The notes under the pieces were generated by a model. That model was not told where the DNA came from. It made no database searches and was given only the letters and a program-made list of their open reading frames with translations. This document shows, piece by piece, positions 23,716 to 33,600 of a DNA stretch of 64,000 nucleotides (positions are counted from its first letter, which is position 1; every line of letters begins with the position of its first letter). This DNA comes from an uncultured Eubacteriales bacterium (GTDB lineage: Bacteria > Bacillota > Clostridia > Peptostreptococcales > Anaerovoracaceae): positions 41,655 to 105,654 of the forward strand of contig CACYQX010000003.1 of NCBI GenBank assembly GCA_902776725.1, written 5' to 3'. The position numbers and the translations under genes were made by a program.

Positions 23716-25149
23716 CTAACCCAATCTTGCACGGCACTTGAGGTATGGGCCTCCGTCTGCAACCTTGACCCATTCCTTGTGACCCTTGCCGCAGCCACCG
23801 TTTCCCGGAACAACTCTGTCTGTGCTGGCCATGCTTATGGAGCCGAGAAGGTCCGGAACATAGCCCGTCATAACAACCGGCGAAACAATTTTTCCGGTTA
23901 GCTTACCGTCTTTGATTTCATATCCGCGGCTTACAACGCATTGGATTCCCCAGTGCTTGGGGTCTTCCATTCCGCTTTCGCCTCCGTCCAGAAGATATCC
24001 GTACTCAATGGATTTAATCATATCGTCAAGCGTATCGGTCCCGGAATCAAATACCGTATTGGTCATTCTTGTATAAGCCTTATGTGCAAAATTCTCGCGC
24101 TTTCCGTTTCCGGTCGGTTCTACACCGAGTCTCAGCGCCGCAAGTGCATCGCAGATTCCGGTCTTTAGAATTCCGTTTTCGATTTCCACTACATCTCCCG
24201 CGAGCACGCCCTCATCATCAAAGGCGTATGCCGCGACGCTTTCCTCGCAGAGTGCCCCCTCATGCATCGTAACGAGATCGGACCCGACTCGCTTTCCGAT
24301 ATGCTCTGCACCGAGTGCTCTATGCTTTACGAACATATCCATCTCAACGCCATGTCCAAAAGCCTCGTGCGCGATTAGGCCTGAAACCTCCGGAGTAGTA
24401 ATTACATCGTACTCGCCCGGAACGATCTTCTCTGCGTCGAGCATCTCCATTGCCTTCTTTGCGGAGTAGGTCGCCGCATCTTTTAGGTCGGAAAAGATTT
24501 CCGGTCCGCGTATTCCTGATACTCCCTTATAAGCAACCTTGTTATCTCCCTCACGGCTGCAGACCACAATAGCGGACCCTTCCGAATACACATAGCTCTG
24601 TCGTAGGAATCTGTTCCTGCTTATGAACATCTTGGAGACATGTGTGCTCTGTCCTACAACGATGCAGTCTACTGCATCCGGCGCAGCCTCTACACCGGCA
24701 TTTGAGATTTCGGTGAACATATCGACAAGGTCCTTCACGTTCACATCCTCCGGCATTATCTCCGTTTCTTTTTCAACAAAGAGTTCAAGCGGCTCATCGC
24801 TAAGAACCTCCGTGTCATAAACCTCTGTCGATGTAGCCTTTAGAATCTCGAGCTGTGCGTTGAGTTCGCTCATGATGTGTTCTGCGAGTTCCTTTACGCT
24901 CTCTCCCTGTGTTTCGTTAAAAGCGTATTCGCTATAAAGTCCGTCCTTGCGCACACGGAATACGGTTCCCCTTTCCGTCGTCATCGTCTGGTTCGAAACG
25001 CTTTTGTTTCTCTGAGATATACGAACCATGAGTCCGTTTGAATCCGTCGAAAGCGCACTTACATAGTCGTAATGCTCTCCCAAAATTGCGACGAGCTCTT
25101 TGATACTCGGCGCAAGCGCATCTAGGTACGGTGAAAATTTTGCTTTCAT
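23716..25149 (-). CDS. tldD: TldD metalloprotease
   Basis: This 477-residue catalytic subunit carries LIAHEAFGHGVEMD, the HExxxH zinc motif of TldD, and GGCGKGHKEW near the C-terminus where the zinc-binding Cys is expected. Length and order match the family. It is followed by its partner pmbA with an 11-base gap and preceded by prfB with a 27-base gap. Confidence 0.93.
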   Translation of the reverse strand: MKAKFSPYLDALAPSIKELVAILGEHYDYVSALSTDSNGLMVRISQRNKSVSNQTMTTERGTVFRVRKDGLYSEYAFNETQGESVKELAEHIMSELNAQLEILKATSTEVYDTEVLSDEPLELFVEKETEIMPEDVNVKDLVDMFTEISNAGVEAAPDAVDCIVVGQSTHVSKMFISRNRFLRQSYVYSEGSAIVVCSREGDNKVAYKGVSGIRGPEIFSDLKDAATYSAKKAMEMLDAEKIVPGEYDVITTPEVSGLIAHEAFGHGVEMDMFVKHRALGAEHIGKRVGSDLVTMHEGALCEESVAAYAFDDEGVLAGDVVEIENGILKTGICDALAALRLGVEPTGNGKRENFAHKAYTRMTNTVFDSGTDTLDDMIKSIEYGYLLDGGESGMEDPKHWGIQCVVSRGYEIKDGKLTGKIVSPVVMTGYVPDLLGSISMASTDRVVPGNGGCGKGHKEWVKVADGGPYLKCRARLG

Positions 25150-25176
25150 AAATTTTTCCTCTTAATCAATACTTTG

Positions 25177-26278
25177 TTATATCTTCGCCTTTAATTCTTC
25201 GTTTATCAGATAGTCGAGGTCGCCGTCCATTACGCCTTGAACGTTTCCGACTTCAGCGTTGGTACGGTGGTCTTTGACCATCGTATATGGCTGAAATACA
25301 TAGGAACGAATCTGCGATCCCCATGCGATTTGCGAGAAGTCTCCCTTTAGTTCCTTCAGGTTCTCCTGATGCTCGCGCTCTGCGATTTCGGCAAGCTTGG
25401 ACATGAGAATCTTCATCGCGACTTCGCGGTTCTGATGCTGGCTTCGCTCGTTCTGACATGTGACAACTATATTCGTCGGAATGTGAGTTATTCTTATCGC
25501 AGAGTCCGTAGTGTTTACATGCTGTCCGCCCGCACCGCTCGAACGATAGGTGTCGATTCTTAAGTCGCCGGGATCGATTTCGATATTGATATCCTCGTCT
25601 ATCTCGGGCATAACTTCTACCGATGCGAAAGATGTCTGCCTCTTTCCTGCCGCGTTGAACGGCGAAATTCTTACGAGTCTATGCACGCCGTTCTCGCGAC
25701 GAAGATATCCGTAGGCGTTGTCGCCTTCTATCATCATGGTCGCGCTTTTTATTCCGGCTTCGACATCGTCCTGCTGGTCGACAACACTGACGTTATAACC
25801 CTTCTTCTCCGCCCAACGGATATACATGCGCTGAAGCATCTGCGCCCAGTCCATCGCCTCGACGCCTCCCGCGCCAGCGTGCACTGTCAAAATGGCGCTG
25901 TTGTGATCGTATTTTCCGTCGAGCAAAGCAGTCAATCGAAAACTCTCAAGGTCGTTCGAAACCTTTGCGTAGTTTTCCAAAATATTGTCCGCTTCAGCTT
26001 CGTCGTTGAGCTCCTCCGCTATATCCATAAGATCCGGCATATCGGAAAGCTCTCGGTAGAGCCTATCGTATTCGTCTACCGTTCGTTCTATGCTCTTTTT
26101 CTTTTTAAGTACCCCTTGGGCTTTTTCTTGGTCGTTCCAAAAGTCCGGGGCTTCGCTCTCGCGAGAGAGTTCTTCTATGCTTTTCCTGAGACCTGCAAGG
26201 TCAAAGGGACTCACCTGCCTCGCGGAGTTTTGCCAGCTGCTGGGGCAGTTCCTGGCGGAGCTGTTCCAACTTCAGCAT
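25177..26278 (-). CDS. prfB: Peptide chain release factor 2, made by programmed +1 frameshift
   Basis: RF2 ends translation at UAA and UGA. The first reading frame starts at ATG 26278 and runs 25 codons to CTT TGA at 26206-26201. The ribosome must shift +1 there to continue in the frame that ends at 25177, giving about 366 residues. The downstream part holds the RF2 recognition motif SPF (RISPFNAAG) and the catalytic GAGGQHVN. A Shine-Dalgarno-like GGTGAG is three bases before the CTT, the layout known for autoregulatory RF2 frameshifting. A start at 26214 would lose the N-terminus. It follows secA and precedes tldD. Confidence 0.95.
26200..26217 (-). promoter_or_regulatory. RF2 autoregulatory +1 frameshift site
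   Basis: The minus-strand sequence GGTGAGTCCCTTTGAC combines an internal Shine-Dalgarno-like hexamer, a 3-base spacer, slippery CTT, the UGA stop recognised by RF2 and a following C that weakens termination. Low RF2 favours the shift and full-length synthesis. Confidence 0.93.
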
Positions 26279-26338
26279 ACTCTATCACTCCCTTCAAAAA
26301 TAAAAACTGTTTTGATGACGGAATGCACACTTTTTAAA

Positions 26339-29236
26339 TTAAATATCTTTTTCGTCTGTGCCGACGGTTTGGCGTCCGCAGCAGTTCTTATATTTCTTAC
26401 CGCTGCCGCATGGGCATGGATCGTTACGGCCCACTTTGGGTTGCTCACGCTTATATGTTTCGGGCTTTGTCTGGCGCGGTGGAATCGGTGTATCCTTTGG
26501 AAGATTTCTCACTCCGCCTTTGCCGCCCTTACCTGCAGCGGCGGCTGCCATCGCAGCCTTTGCGGCCTCGACTTCTTCGTCGACATAATCTTCTTTCTTG
26601 GCATCGCCGACTATAATTACGCCACCGCGTCTATCGCTCGTATCCATAGTAATACTATAGCAGTACTTGACGGTTTCTTCCTGAATGGCTCCGATCATTT
26701 CTTCGAACATATCAAAGCCTTCCTTCGCGTATTCCGCCGCAGGATCCATCTGACCGATTGCGCGGAGTCCTATACCGGACTTCATCTGATCCATCGCATC
26801 GATATGCTCCTGCCACATATTGTCGACGACACGCATCAGAATCATACGCTCGACGTTTCTCATATGGACTGCGCCGATTTCGTTTTCCTTTGCCTCGTAG
26901 AGAGCATCCAGTTCGCCGATGATATCGTCGCGGAGAGTTTCCTTGGTTAGCGCAGCACGCTTTTCGTCGGTCCACTCCTTAATCGTATATTCGCTAAAGA
27001 GTTTTTTCAGATTTCTGTCGAGCGATTCAAGGTCCCATCCTTCCGGATACTTGCTTTCGGCCGTTGTCGAATCCAGCATCGTATCAACGAGGCTGTCCCT
27101 CATATTCATAACATAGTCGCGAAGATCCTCGCCGAACAAAACCTTGCGGCGCTCGCCGTATATAACCTCGCGCTGTTTGTTCATTACGTTGTCGTATTGG
27201 AGGACGTATTTTCTTATTCCAAAGTTCTTGGACTCGACTCGCTTCTGGGCATTCTCGATTGTCTTGGTGAGAATGCTCGCTTCAAGAGCCTGATCCTCCT
27301 CCATTCCCATCTTTCCGATCATTCCCTGCATGCGGTCTCCACCAAAGAGGCGCATGAGGTCGTCTTCCATGGATATATAGAACTGCGTCGTTCCCGGGTC
27401 TCCCTGACGTCCGGCACGTCCGCGCAGCTGATTGTCTATACGTCTCGATTCATGTCGCTCGCTACCGATTATGCATAGACCACCAAGCGCGACAACTTCT
27501 TCGTGTTCTTTGTCGCGGTCAACCTTGATTGCGGAAAGTATTTCGTTGTATTTATCGCGAGCGGCATTGAGCTCGGGATCGTTTGACTTTGTTCTGCTGA
27601 GAGCAAACTCGACCTGCTCCGGTGTGTATTCGAGTTTTTCGAGTTCCTTTCTCGCTTCGAATTCCGGGTTTCCTCCGAGGATGATATCCGTACCACGACC
27701 CGCCATATTGGTTGCGATTGTAACCTTGCCTTTACGACCTGCTTCCGCAACTATCTCGGCTTCCTTGTCGTGCTGTTTGGCGTTCAGCACGTTATGCTTT
27801 ACACCGCGCTTGTTTAGCATATCGGAAAGAAGCTCCGACTTTTCAATCGAAATCGTACCTACAAGCACAGGCTGTCCCGTCTCGTGAACCTCCACGATTC
27901 TGTCAACGATTGCTCTGAACTTTCCGCGCTCCGATTGATAAATCGAATCCGCAAGGTCATCTCTTACAATCGGCTTATTGGTCGGAATCTCGACTACGTC
28001 CATATTATAGATTTCGCGGAACTCCTCTTCTTCCGTCTTGGCGGTACCCGTCATCCCCGCAAGTTTTTCGTACATGCGGAAATAATTCTGAAGGGTGATC
28101 GTCGCCATGGTCTTGGATTCGGATTTTACCTCTACGTGTTCCTTGGCTTCGATTGCCTGATGAAGACCGTTGCTAAAGCGACGACCAAACATAAGACGTC
28201 CCGTGAATTCATCGACTATGATTATCTCGCCGTCCTTTACGATATATTCAACATCGCGCTCCATAACGCTATGTGCCTTAAGTGCCTGAACGACGTGATG
28301 ATTTATCTCCATGTTCTCGGGGTCGCCGTAGGTTTCAAGACCAAAGAATTTCTCCGCCTTCTTGATGCCTCGCTCAGTAAGCGCAACCTGGTTATCCTTC
28401 TCTTCATATATGAAGTCGTAGTTTTCTTCGTCCGGATCTTCCTCTGCACCAAGCGCCATAAGAGGACCCTTCTTCTCCTTGATAATCTTCTTTCCCGAAA
28501 GCGTTCTTACAAAATCGTCCGCCTTCTTGTATAGCTCCGTCGAAGGATCTCCCTTTACGGAAATGATGAGCGGGGTTCTCGCTTCATCTATCAAAATAGA
28601 GTCGACCTCGTCGATGATGGCATAGTTGAGTTCCCTCTGCACGAGGTTCTCTTTATACTTTGCCATATTGTCTCTCAGATAGTCGAAACCGAATTCGTTA
28701 TTTGTTCCGTAGGTTATGTCAGCGCTATATGCGGCGCGTCTCTCGTCATTCTTTACTCCGTGAACGACAACGCCGACGGTGAGCCCGAGCAGTCTATAGA
28801 TTCTTCCCATCCACTCCGCGTCACGCCTTGCAAGATAGTCGTTTACGGTTACGACGTGAACGCCTTTTCCTTCGAGCGCATTAAGATACGCAGGAAGTGT
28901 AGCAACAAGCGTCTTACCTTCACCGGTTTTCATCTCGGAAATTCTTCCCTGATGAAGAACCATTCCGCCGATTATCTGCACCGGAAAATGCTCCATTCCG
29001 ACAGCACGCCTTGCGGCTTCTCTGCACACAGCAAAAGCCTCCGGAAGAATGTCGTCGAGCGTTTCTCCTCCCGCAAGTCTCTGACGGAAAACCATCGTCA
29101 TCTCGCGAAGCTCTTCGTCGGTCTTCTCCGGAAGTCCGAGCTCTTCTTTAAGCGCGATGACTCTTTCCGCAATCGCTTCCATTTTCTTAACTTCCTTGGC
29201 GCTGGCATCGCCAAAGAGTTTCTGAAGTAAACCCAT
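26339..29236 (-). CDS. secA: Preprotein translocase ATPase SecA
   Basis: The 965-residue motor drives proteins through SecYEG. It has the first ATPase site [25 protein letters not shown], the preprotein crosslinking domain, the second ATPase fold with [10 protein letters not shown] and [10 protein letters not shown], the helical scaffold, and a zinc-binding SEC-C tail [16 protein letters not shown]. It is longer than Bacillus SecA (about 840) because of an acidic insert near residues 265-280 and an Ala/Gly linker before the tail. Both giant surface proteins in this window have signal peptides and would be exported by this pathway. The CNNM-type gene ends 19 bases upstream and prfB starts 60 bases downstream. 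Confidence 0.97.
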   Translation of the reverse strand: MGLLQKLFGDASAKEVKKMEAIAERVIALKEELGLPEKTDEELREMTMVFRQRLAGGETLDDILPEAFAVCREAARRAVGMEHFPVQIIGGMVLHQGRISEMKTGEGKTLVATLPAYLNALEGKGVHVVTVNDYLARRDAEWMGRIYRLLGLTVGVVVHGVKNDERRAAYSADITYGTNNEFGFDYLRDNMAKYKENLVQRELNYAIIDEVDSILIDEARTPLIISVKGDPSTELYKKADDFVRTLSGKKIIKEKKGPLMALGAEEDPDEENYDFIYEEKDNQVALTERGIKKAEKFFGLETYGDPENMEINHHVVQALKAHSVMERDVEYIVKDGEIIIVDEFTGRLMFGRRFSNGLHQAIEAKEHVEVKSESKTMATITLQNYFRMYEKLAGMTGTAKTEEEEFREIYNMDVVEIPTNKPIVRDDLADSIYQSERGKFRAIVDRIVEVHETGQPVLVGTISIEKSELLSDMLNKRGVKHNVLNAKQHDKEAEIVAEAGRKGKVTIATNMAGRGTDIILGGNPEFEARKELEKLEYTPEQVEFALSRTKSNDPELNAARDKYNEILSAIKVDRDKEHEEVVALGGLCIIGSERHESRRIDNQLRGRAGRQGDPGTTQFYISMEDDLMRLFGGDRMQGMIGKMGMEEDQALEASILTKTIENAQKRVESKNFGIRKYVLQYDNVMNKQREVIYGERRKVLFGEDLRDYVMNMRDSLVDTMLDSTTAESKYPEGWDLESLDRNLKKLFSEYTIKEWTDEKRAALTKETLRDDIIGELDALYEAKENEIGAVHMRNVERMILMRVVDNMWQEHIDAMDQMKSGIGLRAIGQMDPAAEYAKEGFDMFEEMIGAIQEETVKYCYSITMDTSDRRGGVIIVGDAKKEDYVDEEVEAAKAAMAAAAAGKGGKGGVRNLPKDTPIPPRQTKPETYKREQPKVGRNDPCPCGSGKKYKNCCGRQTVGTDEKDI

Positions 29237-29255
29237 AATTGCCTCTCTTGTTTAA

Positions 29256-30527
29256 TTATTTATTGTCGGCCTGTCCCTCTACCTTGAGGTTCAGTTCCAA
29301 AGCCTTTCTGTCGTCAGCCTTTGTTACAAGGACTCTGAACAGCTTGTCTCCGATTTTGTATTCGAATCTGTCTCCGCGTTTTGGGAGATGGTCGAGAACT
29401 ATCGCAGCCCATCCGTTTACGGTTGTCGCATCTATATCTTCGATCTCTTCGCCAAAATAATCAAAGACCTTCTCAACGTTCGCAGAACCGAGAACCCTAT
29501 ACGTTCCGTTCTGCATCACCGTGATGTCCAGGCCCGCGACAGTATCGCTGTCGTCATAGATTTCACCGACGAGTTCCTCGATTATATCTTCCGCCGTGAC
29601 GAGACCCGATGTTCCGCCGTATTCGTCAACGACTACCGCCATGCGGCTCTTGCTCTCTTGAAGCTTTCTTAGAAGGTCCGCCGCCTTCATGGATTCCGCC
29701 ACATAGATTACAGGCTTAACCAAATCGGAAACCTTCTTTTCGCCGCGGTAGATATAGTTATAGAAATCCTTCTGTGTCAGGACTCCGAGTATTGTATCTA
29801 GGTCGTCTTCGTAAACCGGAAGCCTAGAGTAGCCCGTGTCTCTAAAGAGCGCGTCTATCTCGTTTATGTCGGTATCGACTTCTACTGCTTCTATCTCAAC
29901 TCTCGGAGTCAAAATGTCCTGCGCCTCGAGTTCGCTGAAGCCAATCGCATTTTGGATGAGCTCGTTCTCGCGCTCGCCGATTCCGCCCGTGACAAAGGCT
30001 TCGTCAACGATCGTTACGAGTTCGTCCTCGGTAATCTTCTGTGCGCCACCCGTCTTAAATACGAGATGAAGAAGTTTCTTCCACTGCGCAAATATCCAGT
30101 TTATCGGCATCAGGATTATTCTGAGCGCATTTATGAGCGGCGCGGAGAACATAGCAAATTTCTCCGGATGCTCCTTGGCCAGACTCTTTGGTGTTATCTC
30201 TCCAAAAATCAAAACAACCACCGTGATGACTATTGTGGCAATAGTCGCCCCGTACTGGCCGTACAATTTGACGAACAGCACCGTGGCCACCGCAGTAGTA
30301 GCGATATTAACCAGGTTATTGCCTATCAGAATCGTGGAGAGGAGATTGTCGTAGTTTTGCTCAAGGTGAAGAACGCGCTTGGCCTGCTCGTCGCCGGCAT
30401 CCGCTTTGTTCTTGATTCTGATTCTGTTAAGTGACGTAAAGGCCGTTTCGGTCGCCGAGAAGTAGGCTGAAAGAAGCAATAGCACTACCATAAGCGCAAC
30501 CGACGGCATGATACTGTGACCGTCCAT
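29256..30527 (-). CDS. CNNM/CorC-type membrane protein with CBS domains
   Basis: The protein starts with a DUF21 membrane domain (helices from PSVALMVVLLLLSAYF onward, with SATETAFTSLNRIRI), followed by two CBS domains (about 195-315) and a C-terminal CorC_HlyC domain. Related proteins transport Mg2+ or Co2+ or are labelled haemolysins. The ATG at 30527 gives about 423 residues and places the first membrane helix at the usual distance; a start at 30587 would add 20 residues, and the GAAAGGA between them is too far from either codon to decide. It heads the series secA-prfB-tldD-pmbA. Confidence 0.88.
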   Translation of the reverse strand: MDGHSIMPSVALMVVLLLLSAYFSATETAFTSLNRIRIKNKADAGDEQAKRVLHLEQNYDNLLSTILIGNNLVNIATTAVATVLFVKLYGQYGATIATIVITVVVLIFGEITPKSLAKEHPEKFAMFSAPLINALRIILMPINWIFAQWKKLLHLVFKTGGAQKITEDELVTIVDEAFVTGGIGERENELIQNAIGFSELEAQDILTPRVEIEAVEVDTDINEIDALFRDTGYSRLPVYEDDLDTILGVLTQKDFYNYIYRGEKKVSDLVKPVIYVAESMKAADLLRKLQESKSRMAVVVDEYGGTSGLVTAEDIIEELVGEIYDDSDTVAGLDITVMQNGTYRVLGSANVEKVFDYFGEEIEDIDATTVNGWAAIVLDHLPKRGDRFEYKIGDKLFRVLVTKADDRKALELNLKVEGQADNK

Positions 30528-30646
30528 AGTATTTTGTTTTAAAAATCCTTTCTTATGCGATTTCGCATACTCTGTTAAGCTCGGCAAGATCGCCGAACTT
30601 CACTCCGCTATATTCTAACATATATATGTGTAGAAATAAAGAAAAT

Positions 30647-30670
30647 GGCGGCCCTATTTATAAGGCCGCC
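30647..30670 (-). terminator. Terminator after the beta-helix/Cna-B surface protein
   Basis: GGCGGCC and GGCCGCC form a GC-rich stem with a 10-base AT-rich loop, followed on the minus strand by ATTTTCTTTATTTC. Confidence 0.7.
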
Positions 30671-30692
30671 AAAAGCGTTTTTATTGCGTTTT

Positions 30693-33600
30693 TTATCTGG
30701 ATAGCTTGCCGCGATAAGCCATAGCAATGGCCGAAACGAACGCCAGCGTCAGCAGAATCATCCATGAACCTACATTGCTGTTGTCGCCCGTAGGTGCGGA
30801 TTCTCCCGGCTTGTCGTTGTTAAATACGACTTCGTGGGTCTTGCCAACCTCTACCGTAAGGTTTGTTGCATCTTTGCCATCCGTCTTACATGTCGTATTA
30901 TATCCCGTAGTCTTTTCCTTGACTTCTACAACCGTTCCCACAGGGATATAGTCAAAGACGAATTCAGGGCTGGTCGTCGGGTTAAGCTTGAAGGTATGAG
31001 TGTATGTGCTTCCATCCTTGTATGTGAACGTCGCTTCAAACTCATAGTCCTTGTTCGCCTCTGCCGCGCCGCTTACCGTCTTTGTTACCTTGACATGTCC
31101 GATATTGCCCGGTGTACTCGGAAGCCTCGGAATCCACGGTCTCGTATGGTTTGTAACCTTATACGTAGTATCCGTCCAAAGGATATCCGTATAGTAGTAT
31201 TCTACCGCTTCCTCTTCAATCGTGTATTCGATCTTGTTTTCCTCGGCATCCGTCTTTGGAAGATCTCTGAAGACGCCTTTCCAAGAATCCTTTTCGGTGA
31301 GCGTCATGCTCTTTCCGTTATACACGCCGTTTTCCAAGAGCCTTATTGTAATGGACGTTGGTCTCTTGCTGCTGTCTCCCGCAAACTCGTTCCAGTTCTT
31401 TTCTACCGGTATGTCAAATTTCTTTGGCGCCGGAGTTTCCGGCTTGACGGTTACGGTATTTGACTCATCTCTGAACACAGCCTCGTTCTTTACTTCCAAA
31501 GTATATGACGCGGTGTTGTCGATTCCGGTATGCGTTTCGTCGGATTTGACAGGATCATTTCCTACATTCGGCTCCGGTCTTTCGTCTATATCGGGATCAT
31601 CATCAAAGATTGACGGGTCGGCTTTGTATTTTTCACCACCGCTTACCGTTACGCTCTTAAGATCTCTGACGCGCATATCGCCATCTTCGATCTTTCTCTG
31701 AAGCTCTTCTTTGATTTGAACCTGGTAGGTAACCTTGACCCATTTACCCCAAAGTTCGGTAAGGTCTTGTCCGTCCGTAGCGTTCTTGTATCCGATTACG
31801 TTTCCGTTTACATCCTTGACCTCGTCAAGTTTGTTCTCGATTGTAACCGTAAGTTTATTGTCATCTGAGATTTCAACCTTCTTATTGGTTACGGCCGTTC
31901 CCGCCTCTGCAACGCTTGCATCCGTATTGACCTCTTCGCCGGCGATGTCGTTCTTCGGCAGGTGATTGTTCTCGTCGAGAGCTACAACCTCTACATTTGC
32001 TTCAGTCGATACAAATTCAAGATCGTCTACGAGTTGATCTTCTATTATGAGCCTGTCGGTGCCGTGCTTGACGTATGCGATAACGTCGTACTCGAACACC
32101 TCGTCAAGCTTTATATCTTTATGAACAGCCTTGTTGACATACTTATCAATCTCGGATGGCTTGTCGTTATAGAGGTCTGCTTCAAAGCGGATATCAGAGG
32201 TAATCATGCTTCCGACTACCTCTACATTTCCGCCTGTCTGAAGCTGCTTTATCTCTGTCTCACGAATATCCGGTGGAGGATTTGTTGAAAGTCTCATGGA
32301 TGATGGTGTGATTTCAAAGCCTGCGGCCTTAACCAAGTTGCCGCTTCCGTCATCCACCAATTCCTCATATACCAGTTTTCTGTTCATGGTGCTGAGGCTT
32401 ACGGTTCCCGGCGTTCCACCCGGTCCACCGTTCTTCAGATACTGTCCCAGCTCATAGAGTCCGTCTGCAGTATCGAGGGAGAATATTCTTCCGTCTACAT
32501 CGCTGACCAAGTCAAAGAGCTGGATTTCATTGCCGTTTTCATCTGTAACAGTAATCGGAAGAACTATATGTCCCATATACACCTTGTTACCGTCAGCATC
32601 TACCTTGGATCCTTCTGTGAACACGGTATCGAGCTCTGATGAATCTACGGCGTCCTCGCCAAGCGGGAGCTCTATGACAGGGAGAACCTTTGTCGTATCC
32701 CCATCCTTGTATTCTAGGCTAATGCGAATGGTTACTTCTTCAGGCTGGGTTCCGCCCGCCCAAGTCTTGGTAACAGCAAGCTCTGAATATGCTTCGCCAA
32801 GCGCTCTGAAGTTACCAAAGAAGAATGTTCCGTCAGCGGCAAGTCCACCGCCTCTACGGCTCATATTTCCATACACATCTACGCCTTCGTAGGTGGCAGG
32901 ATCATAACTTCCACCTGGCTCATGATCGCCCTTGTTGACTAAGTTCTTAAGGCTGAAATCTGTAACCGCGCCATTCTTGGCATTTGCAGGATCCGTGTAC
33001 CAGTCCCCTGTATTTTCGTCATACCATTTAACGCTGTCGTTCTGAATACCAAATATTACGATATTACCGCTTCCTTTGGTTTCCTTGTGAATATCGTTAC
33101 CACCGGCCTTGTCAGAAGATGTTCCCTCCGGAACCTCGTTATTCTGAGCCGCCTTACCATGTCTGAATGAACCCGTGGCATAGTTCTTGTCTATAATGAA
33201 GCTGTCGTCTCCTACATTAAGCACCGTGTTACCGTAAGCACAGAGCCAAATACCACCACCAGTTCCGTCGGATGCATCGCTTGGTGGATTGGGATATCCG
33301 TCGTTAATATCGTCGGAGTTCACGGTCATATAGCCGGGGAATAAATCTGTAACGCCTGCGCATCCGTTAGGTGCAGTCAGAAGCTTTGAAAGTTCTTTGT
33401 TGTCAGCATCCTGATACGGATCTGTCTTTGGACCTGCGGACACGGCTTTGTTCTCATGAACATATCCTTTGTTTATATATACGGTGTATGTAAAGTTGGC
33501 GTCATCGCCCATTACATACATTCCGCCGCCCAGCATATGGGATAGGTTGTTCGCGATGGTTCCCTTAAAGAGGCTTACTCCGTCGGAGTCAACAAAGAAT

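Noticed and set aside
26201-26278. In-frame TGA near the start of prfB as a disabling mutation
   Set aside because: The CTTTGAC context with an internal Shine-Dalgarno-like hexamer is the standard RF2 programmed frameshift.
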